This document shows positions 28,601 through 37,219 of a stretch of 64,000 nt of DNA, in pieces. Under the pieces are notes generated by a model, which saw nothing but the letters and a program-made list of their open reading frames with translations, was not told where the DNA came from and made no database searches. Source of the stretch: Bacteroidota bacterium (GTDB lineage Bacteria; Bacteroidota; Ignavibacteria; UBA10030; UBA8401); NCBI GenBank assembly GCA_035506275.1, contig DATJPT010000014.1, positions 149,736 through 213,735 on the forward strand. The letters run 5' to 3'. Both the position numbers and the translations under genes were made by a program. How positions within the stretch are numbered: the stretch's first letter is position 1; each line of letters begins with the position of its first letter.

Positions 28601-31174
28601 ATGCCGTTAAAGCGACGCCCGAAACATCGTGCATCAAAGTATGGCACCAACCGGCCATTGGGCCAAAGGGATAGTATTGTTCGGACGAATAAACTCTTCG
28701 AACTTTTCGTCCATCTGGCGGAAAAAATATTTGACGGTCAGAAGGCTGGGAGGATCTCTGAGGGAGTTATTTCGTCTTTCTTAGCGCAGGTTTTGCATGG
28801 CGTTGACGGAGTTGCTGCGGCATTGTATAGCATCGATGGCGATGTGATCCGGCTGGCGGGAGAATATGCTTATCCAAAACGGTTTCGTCATTTGCTTGTA
28901 CAATATCGACTCCGTGACTCTCATCTCAAAAAGGTTGTACGGAGAAAGAAAGCGGTCGTCACAACATTTGAGAATGAAAAAATATTTCCGCCTCAGTCCG
29001 GTCTTCCTGCCCGATTTCGCTCGCTTCCTGTCGTCGAGATCCCGGTCCTCGACGGCCGCCGTGTAGCTGGTGTTGTAGAACTCGTCGGCGTTTCCCTTGC
29101 CGGGCTCGTCGGGATGGAAGAACTTTTCTTCGAAAAACTGAGCCGGTTTTCCCTTCCGCTTCTTCACGCCTTCTCTGAGAAAAAATCGCGGCGGATAGAA
29201 TCCCCCCAATATGAACCGATCATCGAAGGGATGGCAGACGGAGTCGTCATCGTCCGCGACTTGAGGATCCTTTACGTCAATGCCGCTCTAAGAAGTATGT
29301 TCGGGTACGACAGCGCTGCTCCTCTTCTCAATAAGAGCATAGAGACGATCATCGCTCCGGAGGATCGGGAGCGGGTCATCGAGAGAAGCAGGAGCAGGAG
29401 CGAAGGGAAAAATGTCCCCTCACGCTATGAATACAAGGCTATGAGAAAAAACGGGACATTGTTCGATGTTGAGGTGGTGGTCAGCGCTGTTCCGTATGAG
29501 GGGGGACAGGCTGTCGTGGCGCTGCACAGGGATATCACGCTGAAACGGGCCATTGAAAAAGAACTGCAGCAGTCCGAACAGATGTTCCGCAATGTGATCG
29601 ACGGTGTGCTCACGGTCGGCGATGCGCTCGTTCTCACGAACCTCGAAGGAAAAGTTCTGCAGGTGAACAACGAGTTTGAACGGCTGACGGGCATCAAAAA
29701 ATCCGATGCGATCGGAAAAGAATTTCCGTACGAATGGCTTCTCGACGAAGAGATGGCCCGTTACGTGCTGTGGATAAAAGAACTTCGGGAGAAGAAGAGC
29801 CTCCGGGACTTCGATATTCATTGGAAAGATACGGGCGGGAAAATGATCTCCGTCAGCATGAACACGACGCTGCTTTACAATGCGCTCAATCGCCCCGTCG
29901 CCATGATGAACATGGCACGCGACATCAGCGAGCGAAAGAACCTGGAAGAGATCAACCGCCTTCAGCTTGAACGGCTTCGCGTGCTGTATGAACTGAGCAG
30001 GACACTCACGTCGCTTCTCAAAATTAACGAAATTGCAGATGCCGTATACCGGCACCTCGTCGAGGTCCTTCCGTTCGACGCTTTTTTCATAGACCTCTTT
30101 GAGGAAACGACCGGAACGGTGCGGAACATTATATGCTACGACACCATCAACGAGAAAAAAGTAAAGGTCCAACCGGACAAAGGAGAAAGTGCGATTCGTC
30201 CGGGAACCGGGATCGCAAAAGTGATCGAGGCGAGACAATCACTTCTTGAAAACCGGGAAGCGGACTCTCCGGAGCCGGTGCGCCATCCGTTCGGCGACAA
30301 GGGCCGGCGCTCGCTCTCGCTCCTATACATTCCGATGTTCTCGAGGGAAAAAACGATAGGCGTTCTGTCGATACAAAGTTATACGCCGAATCTCTACAAG
30401 GAATCGCACATTCGTCTTCTTGAAAGTTTTGCGAACCTGGCCGCCATTGCATTCGAAAAGGCCAAGCTCTACGAAGAGACAATCTCAAAGTCGATCCAGC
30501 TCCAAAATCGGAATAAAGAGCTGGACGATTTCACCTACGTTGTCTCCCACGATTTGAAGGAGCCGTTGATCACCGTCGAGGGGTACAGCAGGATTCTCCT
30601 CAAAGATCATGTGCAAGACAAGAACAGCGCTGCCTCAGAATACATTCAATCGATCATTCAGTCGTGCTCCAGAATGAAAGGGTTGATCGATGACCTTCTG
30701 GTGCTCTCCCGCGTTTCGCGTTTTTCGGAACTCACGGAAACGGTCTCGCTGAATGATGTGATCAACGAAGTCCTTGATGATTTGAAATTTTCGATCCAGG
30801 AAAAGCGTGCAGAGATTGTGGCTCCCCGGGGCGAGTTTTCGTATCAATGCAATCCGACTCAAATCAAACTTGTGCTGCGGAATCTTATCTCGAATGGGAT
30901 CAAGTTTAACAGCGATGAACGCCCCTTTGTCAAGATCACCATCGAGGAAAACGAAAAAAGGGTTCTTATTTCTGTCCAAGACAACGGCATCGGCATCGAA
31001 AAAAAGTTTTTTGACAAGATATTTGTTATCTTTCAACGATTGAACACCGATCACGAGGGCAGCGGAGCCGGCCTGGCGATCGTCAAAAAGATCGTTGAGC
31101 TCTACCAAGGGCAAATCTGGCTTGAATCGGAGATCGGGAAAGGGACGACGTTCTATGTTTCCTTGCCCAAATAA
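28601..31174 (+). CDS. Multi-sensor soluble histidine kinase (GAF-PAS-PAS-GAF)
   Basis: An 857-residue kinase with no membrane helix. Domains in order: a GAF-like domain (about 35-195), PAS (205-325, VVIVRDLRILYVNAALRSMFGY), PAS (330-450), a second GAF (465-635), the dimerisation domain with phospho-His H650 (YVVSHDLKEPL), and the ATPase with N box (LVLRNLISNGIKFN), G1 (DNGIGI) and G2 (GSGAGLAIVKKI). The FTYVVSHDLKEPL H-box is of the phytochrome-like kinase group. The ligand is unknown. It follows aroF by 15 bases and precedes a response regulator. No Shine-Dalgarno is evident, so the start is uncertain. Confidence 0.9.
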   Translation: MPLKRRPKHRASKYGTNRPLGQRDSIVRTNKLFELFVHLAEKIFDGQKAGRISEGVISSFLAQVLHGVDGVAAALYSIDGDVIRLAGEYAYPKRFRHLLVQYRLRDSHLKKVVRRKKAVVTTFENEKIFPPQSGLPARFRSLPVVEIPVLDGRRVAGVVELVGVSLAGLVGMEELFFEKLSRFSLPLLHAFSEKKSRRIESPQYEPIIEGMADGVVIVRDLRILYVNAALRSMFGYDSAAPLLNKSIETIIAPEDRERVIERSRSRSEGKNVPSRYEYKAMRKNGTLFDVEVVVSAVPYEGGQAVVALHRDITLKRAIEKELQQSEQMFRNVIDGVLTVGDALVLTNLEGKVLQVNNEFERLTGIKKSDAIGKEFPYEWLLDEEMARYVLWIKELREKKSLRDFDIHWKDTGGKMISVSMNTTLLYNALNRPVAMMNMARDISERKNLEEINRLQLERLRVLYELSRTLTSLLKINEIADAVYRHLVEVLPFDAFFIDLFEETTGTVRNIICYDTINEKKVKVQPDKGESAIRPGTGIAKVIEARQSLLENREADSPEPVRHPFGDKGRRSLSLLYIPMFSREKTIGVLSIQSYTPNLYKESHIRLLESFANLAAIAFEKAKLYEETISKSIQLQNRNKELDDFTYVVSHDLKEPLITVEGYSRILLKDHVQDKNSAASEYIQSIIQSCSRMKGLIDDLLVLSRVSRFSELTETVSLNDVINEVLDDLKFSIQEKRAEIVAPRGEFSYQCNPTQIKLVLRNLISNGIKFNSDERPFVKITIEENEKRVLISVQDNGIGIEKKFFDKIFVIFQRLNTDHEGSGAGLAIVKKIVELYQGQIWLESEIGKGTTFYVSLPK

Positions 31175-31232
31175 TCGCCGCAGGCCCCTCGCTGGCAGCG
31201 ATCACCATCAACCATAAGGAAACGGCAGTACG

Positions 31233-31922
31233 GTGGAATCCAGTGCAGTGAAAGAACGGATCAATATTTTAATGATCGAGGACAACGACGACTTCGGCAA
31301 ACTCGTTGAACTTTATTTGTCCCATCATCCGGATTACATTTTTAATCTCGTATGGAAGAAGAGCGGCGAAGAGGGGCTCAGCGAATTCGACGCGAACTCA
31401 AACTACCACGTCATCTTGATGGATTACAACCTGCCGGGGATAAACGGCGTTGAGGTGACCAGTGCTTTGGTGCAGCGCGGCATCACCGTCCCGATCGTCT
31501 TTATTACCGTGAACCGCGATTTCAACCTTGCCGTCGAGACAATGAAGCTCGGCGTGGAAGATTTTCTTGTGAAGGAAGAGATCTCGACGCCGGTTCTGCC
31601 GAGAACGATCGTCAGCGTGCTGGAGCGTGTGCGATTGCGGCAGCAATTGTCCGCCCTTGAAATCAGCAGTCAAAGGATCGAAGCGATCCAGGAGTTGGTG
31701 CTGGGCATCAGCCAGGATCTCGTGACGCCCCTCGATGCGATGAAGAAGAATGTCGATGTCCTGATGCGCAGTCAGGTTGCGACGGACATGAAGATGTACC
31801 TCCGCATCATCAATGAGAATGTCGAGCGGATGCAGCTGAAGCTGAGCCGTTTGAAATCACTGAAAGAGGATAAGACGGTTCAGTATATCAAGAACATCAA
31901 AATGATCGATATCTCCGACTAA
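31233..31922 (+). CDS. Response regulator with a histidine-kinase-like C-terminal region
   Basis: A 229-residue protein. Residues 10-125 form a receiver domain: acidic pocket E16/D17, acceptor D64 (ILMDYNLPG), switch Thr in FITVN and Lys in FLVKEE. No DNA-binding domain follows. Instead, residues 145-210 are helical and align by eye with a kinase dimerisation (HisKA) helix pair: LVLGISQDLVTPLDAMKKNVDVLM, in which Q161 stands where kinases have the phospho-His. No ATPase domain follows. It is the probable partner of the kinase just upstream (58-base gap). Confidence 0.8.
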   Translation: MESSAVKERINILMIEDNDDFGKLVELYLSHHPDYIFNLVWKKSGEEGLSEFDANSNYHVILMDYNLPGINGVEVTSALVQRGITVPIVFITVNRDFNLAVETMKLGVEDFLVKEEISTPVLPRTIVSVLERVRLRQQLSALEISSQRIEAIQELVLGISQDLVTPLDAMKKNVDVLMRSQVATDMKMYLRIINENVERMQLKLSRLKSLKEDKTVQYIKNIKMIDISD

Positions 31923-31934
31923 CCGGAAACTCGT

Positions 31935-32393
31935 ATGGCGTTATTTTCCAGTCATCCATTGTTGACCGAAGCTGAGCGTAAGAAGATCGCGGCGACCATC
32001 GCCGAGGTGGAACAAGGAACCGAAGGAGAGATCCGGGTCGGTATCCGAAAAAGGAGGGCGTGGGGCGAACGGAAATTGACGCTCCATCAATTCGCGCTCA
32101 AAAATTTCTATGAGCATGGAATGGACAAGACGAAGCACAAGAACGGAGTGCTCCTGTTTTTCTCGATGAGTGAACGTTCATTCCAAATCATCGCGGATGA
32201 GGGGATCCATAACAAAGTGACCGATCGGTACTGGGATGATCTGGCTGCTTCGATGACCGGCCACTTTAAGGAGAAGCGCTTCTGCGACGGCATTTGCGAA
32301 GCGGTGAAAGAGGTGGGGAAAAAGCTGCGTGAGGAATTTCCGCGCACCTCCAACGACACAGACGAATTGCCGAATGACGTGTCAATAACGTAA
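31935..32393 (+). CDS. Cytoplasmic TPM-domain protein
   Basis: A 152-residue protein consisting of a TPM domain alone: TEAERKKIAATIAEVEQGTEGEIRVGI, KNGVLLFFSMSERSFQIIADEGI and MTGHFKEKRFCDGICEAVKEVGKKL. There is neither a signal peptide nor a membrane helix, unlike the TPM protein at 26779. The charged tail is unstructured. Its position between a response regulator (12 bases before) and an amidase (23 bases after) suggests an operon. Confidence 0.8.
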   Translation: MALFSSHPLLTEAERKKIAATIAEVEQGTEGEIRVGIRKRRAWGERKLTLHQFALKNFYEHGMDKTKHKNGVLLFFSMSERSFQIIADEGIHNKVTDRYWDDLAASMTGHFKEKRFCDGICEAVKEVGKKLREEFPRTSNDTDELPNDVSIT

Positions 32394-32416
32394 TTGCGAT
32401 TGAGAAATCGAATAGT

Positions 32417-33277
32417 ATGAAGTTGAGAGTAGCCGTTGCCCAGGTTGATGCGGCCGTCGGCAACGTGGAAAAGAACATCGTGCGCCACGTCGCTTTCGTT
32501 AAAAAGGCGATTGCGAAAAAGGCCGACATCGTCGTTTTCCCGGAATTGAGTCTTACCGGCTATTCGGTGCGGGACCTCAATTGGGATCTGGCGATCAATG
32601 TCGCCAGGCCGGATATTCTCAATCCCCTTTTAAGGCTCAGCAAGTCGATCACGGTCATTGCAGGCGGAGTCGAGGAGCGGAAGAATTTTGGCCTCTACAA
32701 TTCTGCTTTCGTGATGGAAGACGGAAAGATCTTTTCCGGCCATCAAAAAATTTATCCGCCGACCTACGGCATGTTCGAGGAAATGCGCTACTTCAGCCAG
32801 GGGACGAGCGCGCGCTGCTTCAACTCCAAACATGGCCGGCTCGGCATTTTGATCTGCGAAGATTTGTGGCACATTTCACTTCCGTATATTCTCGCGAGCG
32901 ACGGGGCGGAGGTCCTCATTACGATTGCTGCAAGTCCGACGCGAATTTCCGGCGCTTCGGAAAAGCTTCCGTCGGCGACCATCAACAGTGAACATCACAA
33001 AGCGTACGCGCGGCTTCTCAGCTCATATCTCGTTTTTTGCAATCGAGTCGGGATCGAGGACGGCATCAATTTCTGGGGAGGGTCGGAAATCGTCGACCCG
33101 TCCGGCGAGATCATCGCATCCGCAAAATTATTTGATGAAGACTTGATCTTCGCCGATTTAGATGAAGATGCTGTCCGGCGGGCGCGCCGCCTATCACGGC
33201 ACTTTGTCGATGAATCGATCGATTTTACCGTTGAGCAATTGCGGCGCGTGCGAGACAGCAGGAAAGAGCAGGAGTAG
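32417..33277 (+). CDS. Carbon-nitrogen hydrolase (nitrilase superfamily)
   Basis: A 286-residue amidase with the Glu-Lys-Cys triad at E43 (VVFPELSLTGY), K111 (HQKIYPPTYGMF) and C147 (LICEDLWH). The motifs SLTGYSVRDL and GHQKIYPPTYGMFEE resemble the glutaminase domain of glutamine-dependent NAD synthetase, but no synthetase domain follows, so it is a free amidase. The substrate is unknown. It differs clearly from the beta-ureidopropionase at 25076. Confidence 0.85.
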   Translation: MKLRVAVAQVDAAVGNVEKNIVRHVAFVKKAIAKKADIVVFPELSLTGYSVRDLNWDLAINVARPDILNPLLRLSKSITVIAGGVEERKNFGLYNSAFVMEDGKIFSGHQKIYPPTYGMFEEMRYFSQGTSARCFNSKHGRLGILICEDLWHISLPYILASDGAEVLITIAASPTRISGASEKLPSATINSEHHKAYARLLSSYLVFCNRVGIEDGINFWGGSEIVDPSGEIIASAKLFDEDLIFADLDEDAVRRARRLSRHFVDESIDFTVEQLRRVRDSRKEQE

Positions 33278-33343
33278 GTCGGTTGAAAGTGCCTCGAGGT
33301 TTCGCTACCTTTCAATGAAAATGATTTTGTGGAGCGGTGTGCT

Positions 33344-34198
33344 ATGAATACGATGAAGACAGCGTTCTTAATGACGCTGATGATGGTGCTCTTGCTTCTG
33401 ATCGGCGAAGCATTCGGCGGAGGACAGGGATTAGTTCTCGCGTTCATGTTCTCACTCCTCATGAATTTTGGCATGTATTGGTTCTCGGATAAAGTTGTGC
33501 TCATGATGTACCATGCAAAAGAAGTGACTGAAATGGAAGAGCCGCGACTGGTCCAGATGATAAGGAAATTGGCCGCGCAGGCACAGCTTCCGATGCTGAA
33601 CGTATATATCATTCCCGATGAAACGCCGAATGCCTTTGCCACCGGCCGGAATCCGTCTCATGCTGCGATTGCCGTCACTTCGGGAATACTTAAACTGCTC
33701 AACGATGATGAGTTGGAAGGCGTGCTTTCGCACGAGCTAGCCCATGTCAAGCACAGGGATATGCTGACCGGAACCATCGTTGCAGCGATGGTCGGGACTA
33801 TCACGTTCATTGCCAGGATGGCCGGCTGGGCTATGATGTTCTCAGGCGGACGGCGCGATGAGAGAAATTCCGGGAACGGACTATCTGAGCTCCTGCTCCT
33901 CATCCTCGCGCCGATCGCGGCGGTCCTCCTTCAGCTTGCGATCTCGCGTTCTCGCGAATTTGCCGCGGATGCCGGCGGTTCAACGATTAGCGGCAAGCCT
34001 CGGAGCCTGGCAAACGCATTAAAGAAACTTGAACAGGGATCGGAACGCACCGCTCTGGAAAATGCCGGACCGGCGACCGCACACATGTTTATTGTCAACC
34101 CTCTTCGAAGCGGGGGCATTATGAAATTATTTTCAACCCATCCGCCGATAGAAGAACGCATTGAGCGGCTGGAAGAGATCGCCGTCCACGGAATGTGA
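33344..34198 (+). CDS. htpX: M48 membrane metalloprotease HtpX
   Basis: A 284-residue zinc protease of the inner membrane that helps clear damaged membrane proteins. Two N-terminal helices (residues 5-48) precede the zinc site HELAH at 130-134; further helices (about 150-200) and the third ligand region EFAAD follow. An open frame continues back to a GTG at 33329, but the ATG at 33344 has GGAG at a good distance and gives the usual N-terminus. Confidence 0.92.
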   Translation: MNTMKTAFLMTLMMVLLLLIGEAFGGGQGLVLAFMFSLLMNFGMYWFSDKVVLMMYHAKEVTEMEEPRLVQMIRKLAAQAQLPMLNVYIIPDETPNAFATGRNPSHAAIAVTSGILKLLNDDELEGVLSHELAHVKHRDMLTGTIVAAMVGTITFIARMAGWAMMFSGGRRDERNSGNGLSELLLLILAPIAAVLLQLAISRSREFAADAGGSTISGKPRSLANALKKLEQGSERTALENAGPATAHMFIVNPLRSGGIMKLFSTHPPIEERIERLEEIAVHGM

Positions 34199-34220
34199 GT
34201 CTAGGAGCAAAGGAGAGCAT

Positions 34221-35513
34221 ATGGAGACCAACGAAAACCTTAATTACAAAGAACCTGCGCCGATCACGGATAAAGAGAATCCGTTCGAATCGATGATGGA
34301 ACGGTTTGATGTCGCAGCAGAACTTCTCGGCTTGGAGAAGGGTGTTTACGAATATCTGAAGACCCCGGTGAAGCAGATCACCGTCTCCATCCCCATCCAA
34401 ATGGACAACGGAGAGATCGAGGTATTTGAAGGCTACCGCGTCATTCACAATGATATTCTCGGTCCTTCAAAAGGAGGATTGCGGTTCGCCCCGGATGTCA
34501 ACCTCGACGAGGTCAAAGCCCTTGCCGCCTGGATGACCTGGAAATGCTCCGTCGTTGATATCCCGTTCGGAGGCGCGAAAGGGGGCGTTCGTTGTGATCC
34601 GTCCAAGCTGACGCCGGTCGAACTCGAGAAGGTCACGCGGCGCTACACGGCGAACATGCTCGATATTTTTGGAGAGGATAAGGATATACCGGCGCCGGAT
34701 ATGGGAACGAACGAACAGATCATGGCGTGGATCATGGACACGTACAGCATGCACATGAAGCGGACGGCAACCGGCGTGGTGACAGGGAAACCGCTCATCA
34801 TCGGCGGTTCGTTGGGCAGACGCGAGGCCACCGGCCGCGGCGTCATGATGGTCACCATTGGCGCGATGGAAAAAATAAAATTGAAACCCAAGGAGACGGC
34901 GGTCGTAGTCCAGGGTTTCGGCAACGTCGGTTCTGTTTCGGCCCAGCTTCTTCAGCAGCAGGGATGCAAAATTGTCGGCATCGGCGACGTGACCGGAGGG
35001 TACTACAACAAACGGGGGATCGATGTCGAAAAGGCGATCGAGTGGACGAAGGCGCATAAAGTACTGAACGGTTTTCCCAATGCGGAGAAGATCACGCAAT
35101 CGGATCTGCTTGAGCTCGATTGCGACGTACTTGTTCCGGCGGCAAAGGAAGACCAGATCACGGCCCGGAATGCTCCAAAAATAAAGGCAAAGATCATCGC
35201 GGAAGGTGCGAACGGTCCGACGACTGCAAAAGCCGACCCCATCCTGAAGGATAAGGGCATCATCGTCATCCCGGACATTCTTGCAAACGCCGGAGGGGTC
35301 ACCGTTTCGTATTTTGAATGGGTTCAGGATCGAGTCGGATATTTTTGGTCCATCGATCGCGTGAATCGAAGGCTGGAAAGAATGATGACGTCGGCATTCA
35401 ATGCTGTCTACGAGACGGCGGAACACTACAAAGTCTCTCTCCGAATCGGCGCTTACATCTTGGCGATCGACAAGGTTGCGAAAACATTAAAAGTCCGCGG
35501 AATCTACGCTTGA
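34221..35513 (+). CDS. Glu/Leu/Phe/Val dehydrogenase, probable glutamate dehydrogenase
   Basis: A 430-residue enzyme. The start at ATG 34221 has AAAGGAGAG in front; longer in-frame starts overlap htpX. GPSKGGLRFAPDVNLDEVKALAAWMTWK has the substrate and catalytic Lys region, followed by PFGGAKGG, the catalytic Asp in PAPDMGTNE, and the nucleotide-binding GFGNVGS. The length and GGSLGRREATGRG motif fit hexameric glutamate dehydrogenases. It links 2-oxoglutarate and ammonia with glutamate; cofactor preference cannot be read with certainty. Confidence 0.92.
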   Translation: METNENLNYKEPAPITDKENPFESMMERFDVAAELLGLEKGVYEYLKTPVKQITVSIPIQMDNGEIEVFEGYRVIHNDILGPSKGGLRFAPDVNLDEVKALAAWMTWKCSVVDIPFGGAKGGVRCDPSKLTPVELEKVTRRYTANMLDIFGEDKDIPAPDMGTNEQIMAWIMDTYSMHMKRTATGVVTGKPLIIGGSLGRREATGRGVMMVTIGAMEKIKLKPKETAVVVQGFGNVGSVSAQLLQQQGCKIVGIGDVTGGYYNKRGIDVEKAIEWTKAHKVLNGFPNAEKITQSDLLELDCDVLVPAAKEDQITARNAPKIKAKIIAEGANGPTTAKADPILKDKGIIVIPDILANAGGVTVSYFEWVQDRVGYFWSIDRVNRRLERMMTSAFNAVYETAEHYKVSLRIGAYILAIDKVAKTLKVRGIYA

Positions 35514-36139
35514 GCATCCCGGTAAAGCTGATCCTTGCTGCCATTGTCTGCTTTATGCCATCGGCAATGCCCCAGACTGTTCGTGCGGAGGGCATCCCCC
35601 GGACGAATGAAGAAATTTTAACGATGCTGTCAAAGCAGGCAGCCGACGATTTTTGCGAGGCAGTGAACATTCCCGATACCACCGCTCTTGACGTGATCGA
35701 AGAGAGCGGAGAAGTGAATCGCTTCTTCTTTCCGCCCTTGCTTGAGGCGTTTCGCCGGCACTTTACTTTGCTCTATACCCGGAGCGGCGTTTCAAGCGTT
35801 GAGCTGCGGATTTCCGGCGCGCAGGCAGCCGTTCATTACGGCCAATCCTTCTCCGATGGTTTTTTTTCTGCACGAAAATGCTCGAGAGAGCTGAGTGTCT
35901 CATTCAGATTCTCCGCGATTCGAGCCGCCGACGGCAAGGTTCTGTTGTCGGCGACACACGCCCGGGCGTTTTCGGATACGGTGAATGTTGACGAGATTTC
36001 AAAATTACAGGAATCCAGCAAACAGGTCGCCAGTGCGTCGCTCCCCGAACGGTCGGCATTTGAGCGCTTCATTGCGCCCCTCATTATTGCCGGGGCAGCG
36101 GGAGTAGCGGTCTATCTGTTCTTTACCATAAGAAGCTAA
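35510..36139 (+). CDS. Hypothetical exported protein with C-terminal membrane helix
   Basis: About 209 residues, not recognised. The most likely start is TTG at 35510, whose last two bases overlap the TGA of the glutamate dehydrogenase gene (TTGA). This gives a good signal peptide (SIPVKLILAAIVCFMPSAMPQTVRA). The mature part is mixed alpha/beta, with no metal-site pattern, and it ends with a membrane helix (FIAPLIIAGAAGVAVYLFFTI) and IRS. The CapA-like gene follows after 6 bases. A protein exposed to the periplasm and held by its C-terminus is the simplest reading. Confidence 0.6.
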   Translation: MSIPVKLILAAIVCFMPSAMPQTVRAEGIPRTNEEILTMLSKQAADDFCEAVNIPDTTALDVIEESGEVNRFFFPPLLEAFRRHFTLLYTRSGVSSVELRISGAQAAVHYGQSFSDGFFSARKCSRELSVSFRFSAIRAADGKVLLSATHARAFSDTVNVDEISKLQESSKQVASASLPERSAFERFIAPLIIAGAAGVAVYLFFTIRS

Positions 36140-36145
36140 TTCGCG

Positions 36146-37219
36146 ATGTACAGACGAAACCGTGCAGCCGTGTATTTGGTCCGGGCAGGATGGTCTGCGG
36201 TAGTGGTCTTTTCTATCGTTGTTGCACCGCGGTACCTCGGTATCCGCTCTGTGAGGAGGGCTGAAGTTCCATCGATCCGGACGGTGACGCTGCTGGCGTT
36301 CGGTGATGTCAACCTTGGGAGGATGGTCGGTCAGAGAATACTGAGTGGCGACCTTAATTACCCTTTCCGCAATATTTCGTTGCAGAGAGATTCTGCTGAG
36401 ATCGTGTTTGCCAATCTCGAGAGCCAGCTGTCCGATCAAAAAGGGGAAACTCAGGATCCGGTCCATAATTTGATTTTTACGGGACCGCCGAACGGCGGCC
36501 GCACGCTCGCGAATTTCGGTTTGGCTTACGTTTCGACGGCAAATAATCACGCGTATGACTACGGGAAGCGGGCGTTGCTGGAAACGCTCGACCACCTGGA
36601 TCAGGAGAACATAGGGCATTTCGGCACCGCGCGCTCGCCGCGCGCCCTTTATGAACCGCTAATGGTCGAAAAAAATGGAATTCGGTTTGCCTTCTTTGCC
36701 GTAACGGACCTGATGAATTTCAAACATGGGTGGCACGATTATGTCGCGGTCACGGACTCTAGTAAATTATTTCCGGCGATCCGAGAGGCGGCGGCGTCCG
36801 CGGATGTCGTGGTGTTGAGCGTGCACGGCGGAGATGAATACAGCGATATTCCGATGCGGCGATTGACGGCATTCGAGGAGGAGAGCATTGCTCAAGGGGT
36901 GACGATCGTACTCGGTCATCACCCGCACGTGCCGTACGGCATCCGTCATGTCGGCAAAGGATACATCATTCATTCGCTTGGTAATTTTGTCTTTTATCAG
37001 CCGCAATTATTTTGGACGCAGCTGAGCTTCGCGGTAACAATAGTAGTGGAAAAAAAAAGCGACACGACGGCTGTTTCATCCGTTGAATGTATTCCCCTGC
37101 AGGCGGGATATCAGCCGTCGGTCTTGACGGATTCGGGGAATGTGAACCGGCTGTTATCGCGAATGCAATCATTATCCAATATTCCAATTATCTTGTCACG
37201 AAGAGGCGTTCTCCATTGA
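36146..37219 (+). CDS. CapA-family metallophosphatase-like protein
   Basis: A 357-residue protein of the CapA (poly-gamma-glutamate biosynthesis) family. After an N-terminal signal anchor (AGWSAVVVFSIVVA), the calcineurin-like fold shows FGDVNLGRMVG, the FANLESQLSD region, STANNHAYDYG, LSVHGGDEY and LGHHPHVPYGI, where Asp, Asn and His are the expected metal ligands. Free-standing CapA proteins are common; without capBC, a role in envelope polymer handling is only a guess. Its stop codon overlaps the TTG start of bamD. Confidence 0.82.
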   Translation: MYRRNRAAVYLVRAGWSAVVVFSIVVAPRYLGIRSVRRAEVPSIRTVTLLAFGDVNLGRMVGQRILSGDLNYPFRNISLQRDSAEIVFANLESQLSDQKGETQDPVHNLIFTGPPNGGRTLANFGLAYVSTANNHAYDYGKRALLETLDHLDQENIGHFGTARSPRALYEPLMVEKNGIRFAFFAVTDLMNFKHGWHDYVAVTDSSKLFPAIREAAASADVVVLSVHGGDEYSDIPMRRLTAFEEESIAQGVTIVLGHHPHVPYGIRHVGKGYIIHSLGNFVFYQPQLFWTQLSFAVTIVVEKKSDTTAVSSVECIPLQAGYQPSVLTDSGNVNRLLSRMQSLSNIPIILSRRGVLH

